Origin: Rhodobacterales bacterium UBA5972
Lineage (GTDB): Bacteria; Pseudomonadota; Alphaproteobacteria; Rhodobacterales; Rhodobacteraceae
Reading direction: 5' to 3'
NCBI GenBank assembly: GCA_002430125.1
Contig: DJBQ01000156.1
Location: 2,500-11,725 of the forward strand
DNA: 9,226 nt
A program made the translations under genes and the position numbers. Positions 6,380-9,226 of the stretch are shown here, in pieces; the stretch's first letter is position 1, and each line of letters starts with the position of its first letter. The notes beneath the pieces were generated by a model, which did not search any database, was not told where the DNA came from, and saw only the letters and a program-made list of their open reading frames with translations.

Positions 6380-6733
6380 ATGGAACTGAAGCAAGAAAAT
6401 ATCGGCGGCACGGTTGTGGTGCATTGTCTGGGCGAACGTTTGGATTCGCTTGTGGCGATCAAATTCAAAGATGAATTCCGCCAGTTGGCGGGCGAGGACG
6501 CACAGCGCGTTGTCTTGAACATGGGGGCGGTGAAATTCATGGATAGCAGCGGCCTAGGTGCTGTCGTGGCGGTGTTCAAATTGCTGGGGCCGGACCGGGT
6601 GTTTGACCTTGCCTGCCTGACGCCCGCGGTTGACCGGGTTTTCAGGCTGACACGTATGGATTCTGTCTTTTCGATTTTTGACAGCGTTGACGCCGCTGTT
6701 GCGGCACCCCCGAAAAGCGCGATGTTTATCTGA
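6380..6733 (+). CDS. STAS-domain anti-sigma-factor antagonist (RsbV/SpoIIAA-like)
   Basis: The 117-residue product is a single STAS domain. The phosphorylation loop is clear: VVLNMGAVKFMDSSGLGAVV, with Asp55-Ser56-Ser57; by comparison with SpoIIAA the second serine is the expected phosphosite. Family proteins bind an anti-sigma kinase when unphosphorylated, freeing its target, and lose binding once that kinase phosphorylates the serine. The ATG at 6380 has GGGGAAG 3 nt upstream; the gene is followed after 11 bases by an RsbW-like ATPase, its expected partner. Codon use resembles the neighbours. The C-terminal AAPPKSAMFI tail lies beyond the core domain. No PP2C-type phosphatase (RsbU/SpoIIE type) or sigma factor is in the window, so the module's target is unknown. 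Confidence 0.88.
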   Translation: MELKQENIGGTVVVHCLGERLDSLVAIKFKDEFRQLAGEDAQRVVLNMGAVKFMDSSGLGAVVAVFKLLGPDRVFDLACLTPAVDRVFRLTRMDSVFSIFDSVDAAVAAPPKSAMFI

Positions 6734-6744
6734 AGGAACGTGTT

Positions 6745-7257
6745 GTGAAAATGGACATGCTTTCAATTGGTGGTTTGGGCCACAAGCAAACGATCTATCA
6801 GTCGTTTTGCGCCTCTGACACGGCAACGCGTCAAGCCCTGACCGACCTGTCACAGAAGTTACAGGAATTCGGGGTCGATTCTGATGAAGTTGAAAAGGTC
6901 GAAACAATTCTCGCCGAGGTTTACAATAACATTGTCGAACACGCCTTTTCGGGGGTCGCACCGGGGGTCGTGCGGAGCCGGATGACGGTTGTTGACGCGG
7001 CGTTGAAATGTTTGGTGGCCGACAATGGCCGGCCTCTACCTGAAAGCGGCTTACTGGCCGGCAATCTCGTTGGCCCAGCCGCTTGCCGAAAGGATTTGCC
7101 GGAAGGCGGGTTCGGCTGGTTCCTGATCCGGCATCTGACCCGCCAGCTTTACCATCAACGGGTAGGCGGTACGAACTACCTTGAATTTGTTATCCCATTT
7201 GAAGAACCGGCCAAGTGTCCAACCGCATTAAGGGTCAGAACCAGACTTTGCGACTGA
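6745..7257 (+). CDS. RsbW-like ATP-binding anti-sigma / serine kinase protein
   Basis: The 170-residue product is a GHKL-type HATPase_c domain of the RsbW/SpoIIAB class. Visible motifs are the N box ILAEVYNNIVEHAFSG (Glu58, Asn61, Asn62), the G1-type VADNGRPLP with Asp93, and the glycine-rich lid/G2 region EGGFGWFLIRHLTRQL (120-135), followed by the closing strand NYLEFVIPF. There is no HisKA region, so it is not a histidine kinase. Expected activity is phosphorylation of the upstream STAS protein on serine, and sequestration of a sigma factor or other partner. The start is GTG at 6745: AAGGA at 6733-6737 lies 7 nt before it, whereas the ATG at 6751 would be 13 nt away. The STAS stop is 11 bases upstream, so the two are probably one transcript. 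The final 15 or so residues (CPTALRVRTRLCD) extend past the fold. The target could be a sigma factor or a different output, as in other proteobacterial partner-switch modules. Confidence 0.85.
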   Translation: MKMDMLSIGGLGHKQTIYQSFCASDTATRQALTDLSQKLQEFGVDSDEVEKVETILAEVYNNIVEHAFSGVAPGVVRSRMTVVDAALKCLVADNGRPLPESGLLAGNLVGPAACRKDLPEGGFGWFLIRHLTRQLYHQRVGGTNYLEFVIPFEEPAKCPTALRVRTRLCD

Positions 7258-7299
7258 CCACATGCACACGACGTTTCGCACCGGGCAGGCGACCATTCA

Positions 7300-7320
7300 G
7301 CGCCAAAACCGAACCGGCGC
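7300..7320. terminator. Weak candidate terminator hairpin between convergent genes
   Basis: GCGCC at 7300-7304 and GGCGC at 7316-7320 form a 5-bp GC stem with an 11-nt loop in the 108-base gap between the RsbW-like gene and the convergent kinase. No long T-run follows directly; only TGTTTT occurs at 7328-7333. The stem is short, so this is a suggestion rather than a firm terminator. AACCGGTT at the kinase stop (about 7359-7366) is a second small palindrome. Confidence 0.2.
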
Positions 7321-7365
7321 AAAGCCTGTTTTCATGACGCGTTGGCGGTGTTTCAGGAACCGGTT

Positions 7366-9222
<1,857 letters not shown>

Positions 9223-9226
9223 CTAT

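Overview
The window looks like a chromosomal segment of an alphaproteobacterium, most likely Rhodobacterales (Roseobacter group). The evidence is moderate-to-high GC codon use, an HU-family protein ending in the alphaproteobacterial style, close resemblance of the AMP nucleosidase and thiolase to proteobacterial forms, and a Rhodobacterales-style hybrid kinase. This placement is inferred from family resemblance only; no search was run. No rRNA, tRNA, CRISPR array, transposase or integrase is visible.

Left part (1-4104). On the minus strand lies the start of an HU-family DNA-binding protein, cut by the window edge. Upstream of it are AMP nucleosidase (amn) and adenine deaminase (ade), transcribed in the order ade then amn. 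Together they form a two-step route: Amn splits AMP into adenine and ribose 5-phosphate, and Ade converts adenine to hypoxanthine and ammonia. The two genes are separated by one sense codon, and they share a reading frame interrupted only by the ade TGA stop. A small VOC/glyoxalase-fold protein is divergent from ade on the plus strand.

Middle part (4105-6379). About 490 bases hold no convincing intact gene, but contain two coding-like stretches in different frames that may be a decayed gene. Next, on the minus strand, an acetyl-CoA acetyltransferase-type thiolase is translationally coupled (ATGA overlap) to a GAF-domain free methionine-(R)-sulfoxide reductase. The thiolase leader carries a perfect 8-bp inverted repeat just upstream of a strong ribosome binding site.

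Right part (6380-9226). On the plus strand is a two-gene partner-switching module: a STAS anti-sigma-factor antagonist followed by an RsbW-like ATPase. Facing it on the minus strand is a hybrid sensor histidine kinase with the order PAS remnant, HisKA, HATPase, REC, REC. Its reading frame is closed by an in-frame TAG three bases from the window edge, so its 5' end is either frameshifted, truncated or unusually started.

Most of the window is recognisable housekeeping and signalling. The points most worth checking are the ade/amn in-frame junction, the disrupted 5' end of the kinase, the unexplained 4105-4597 interval, and the thiolase leader inverted repeat.
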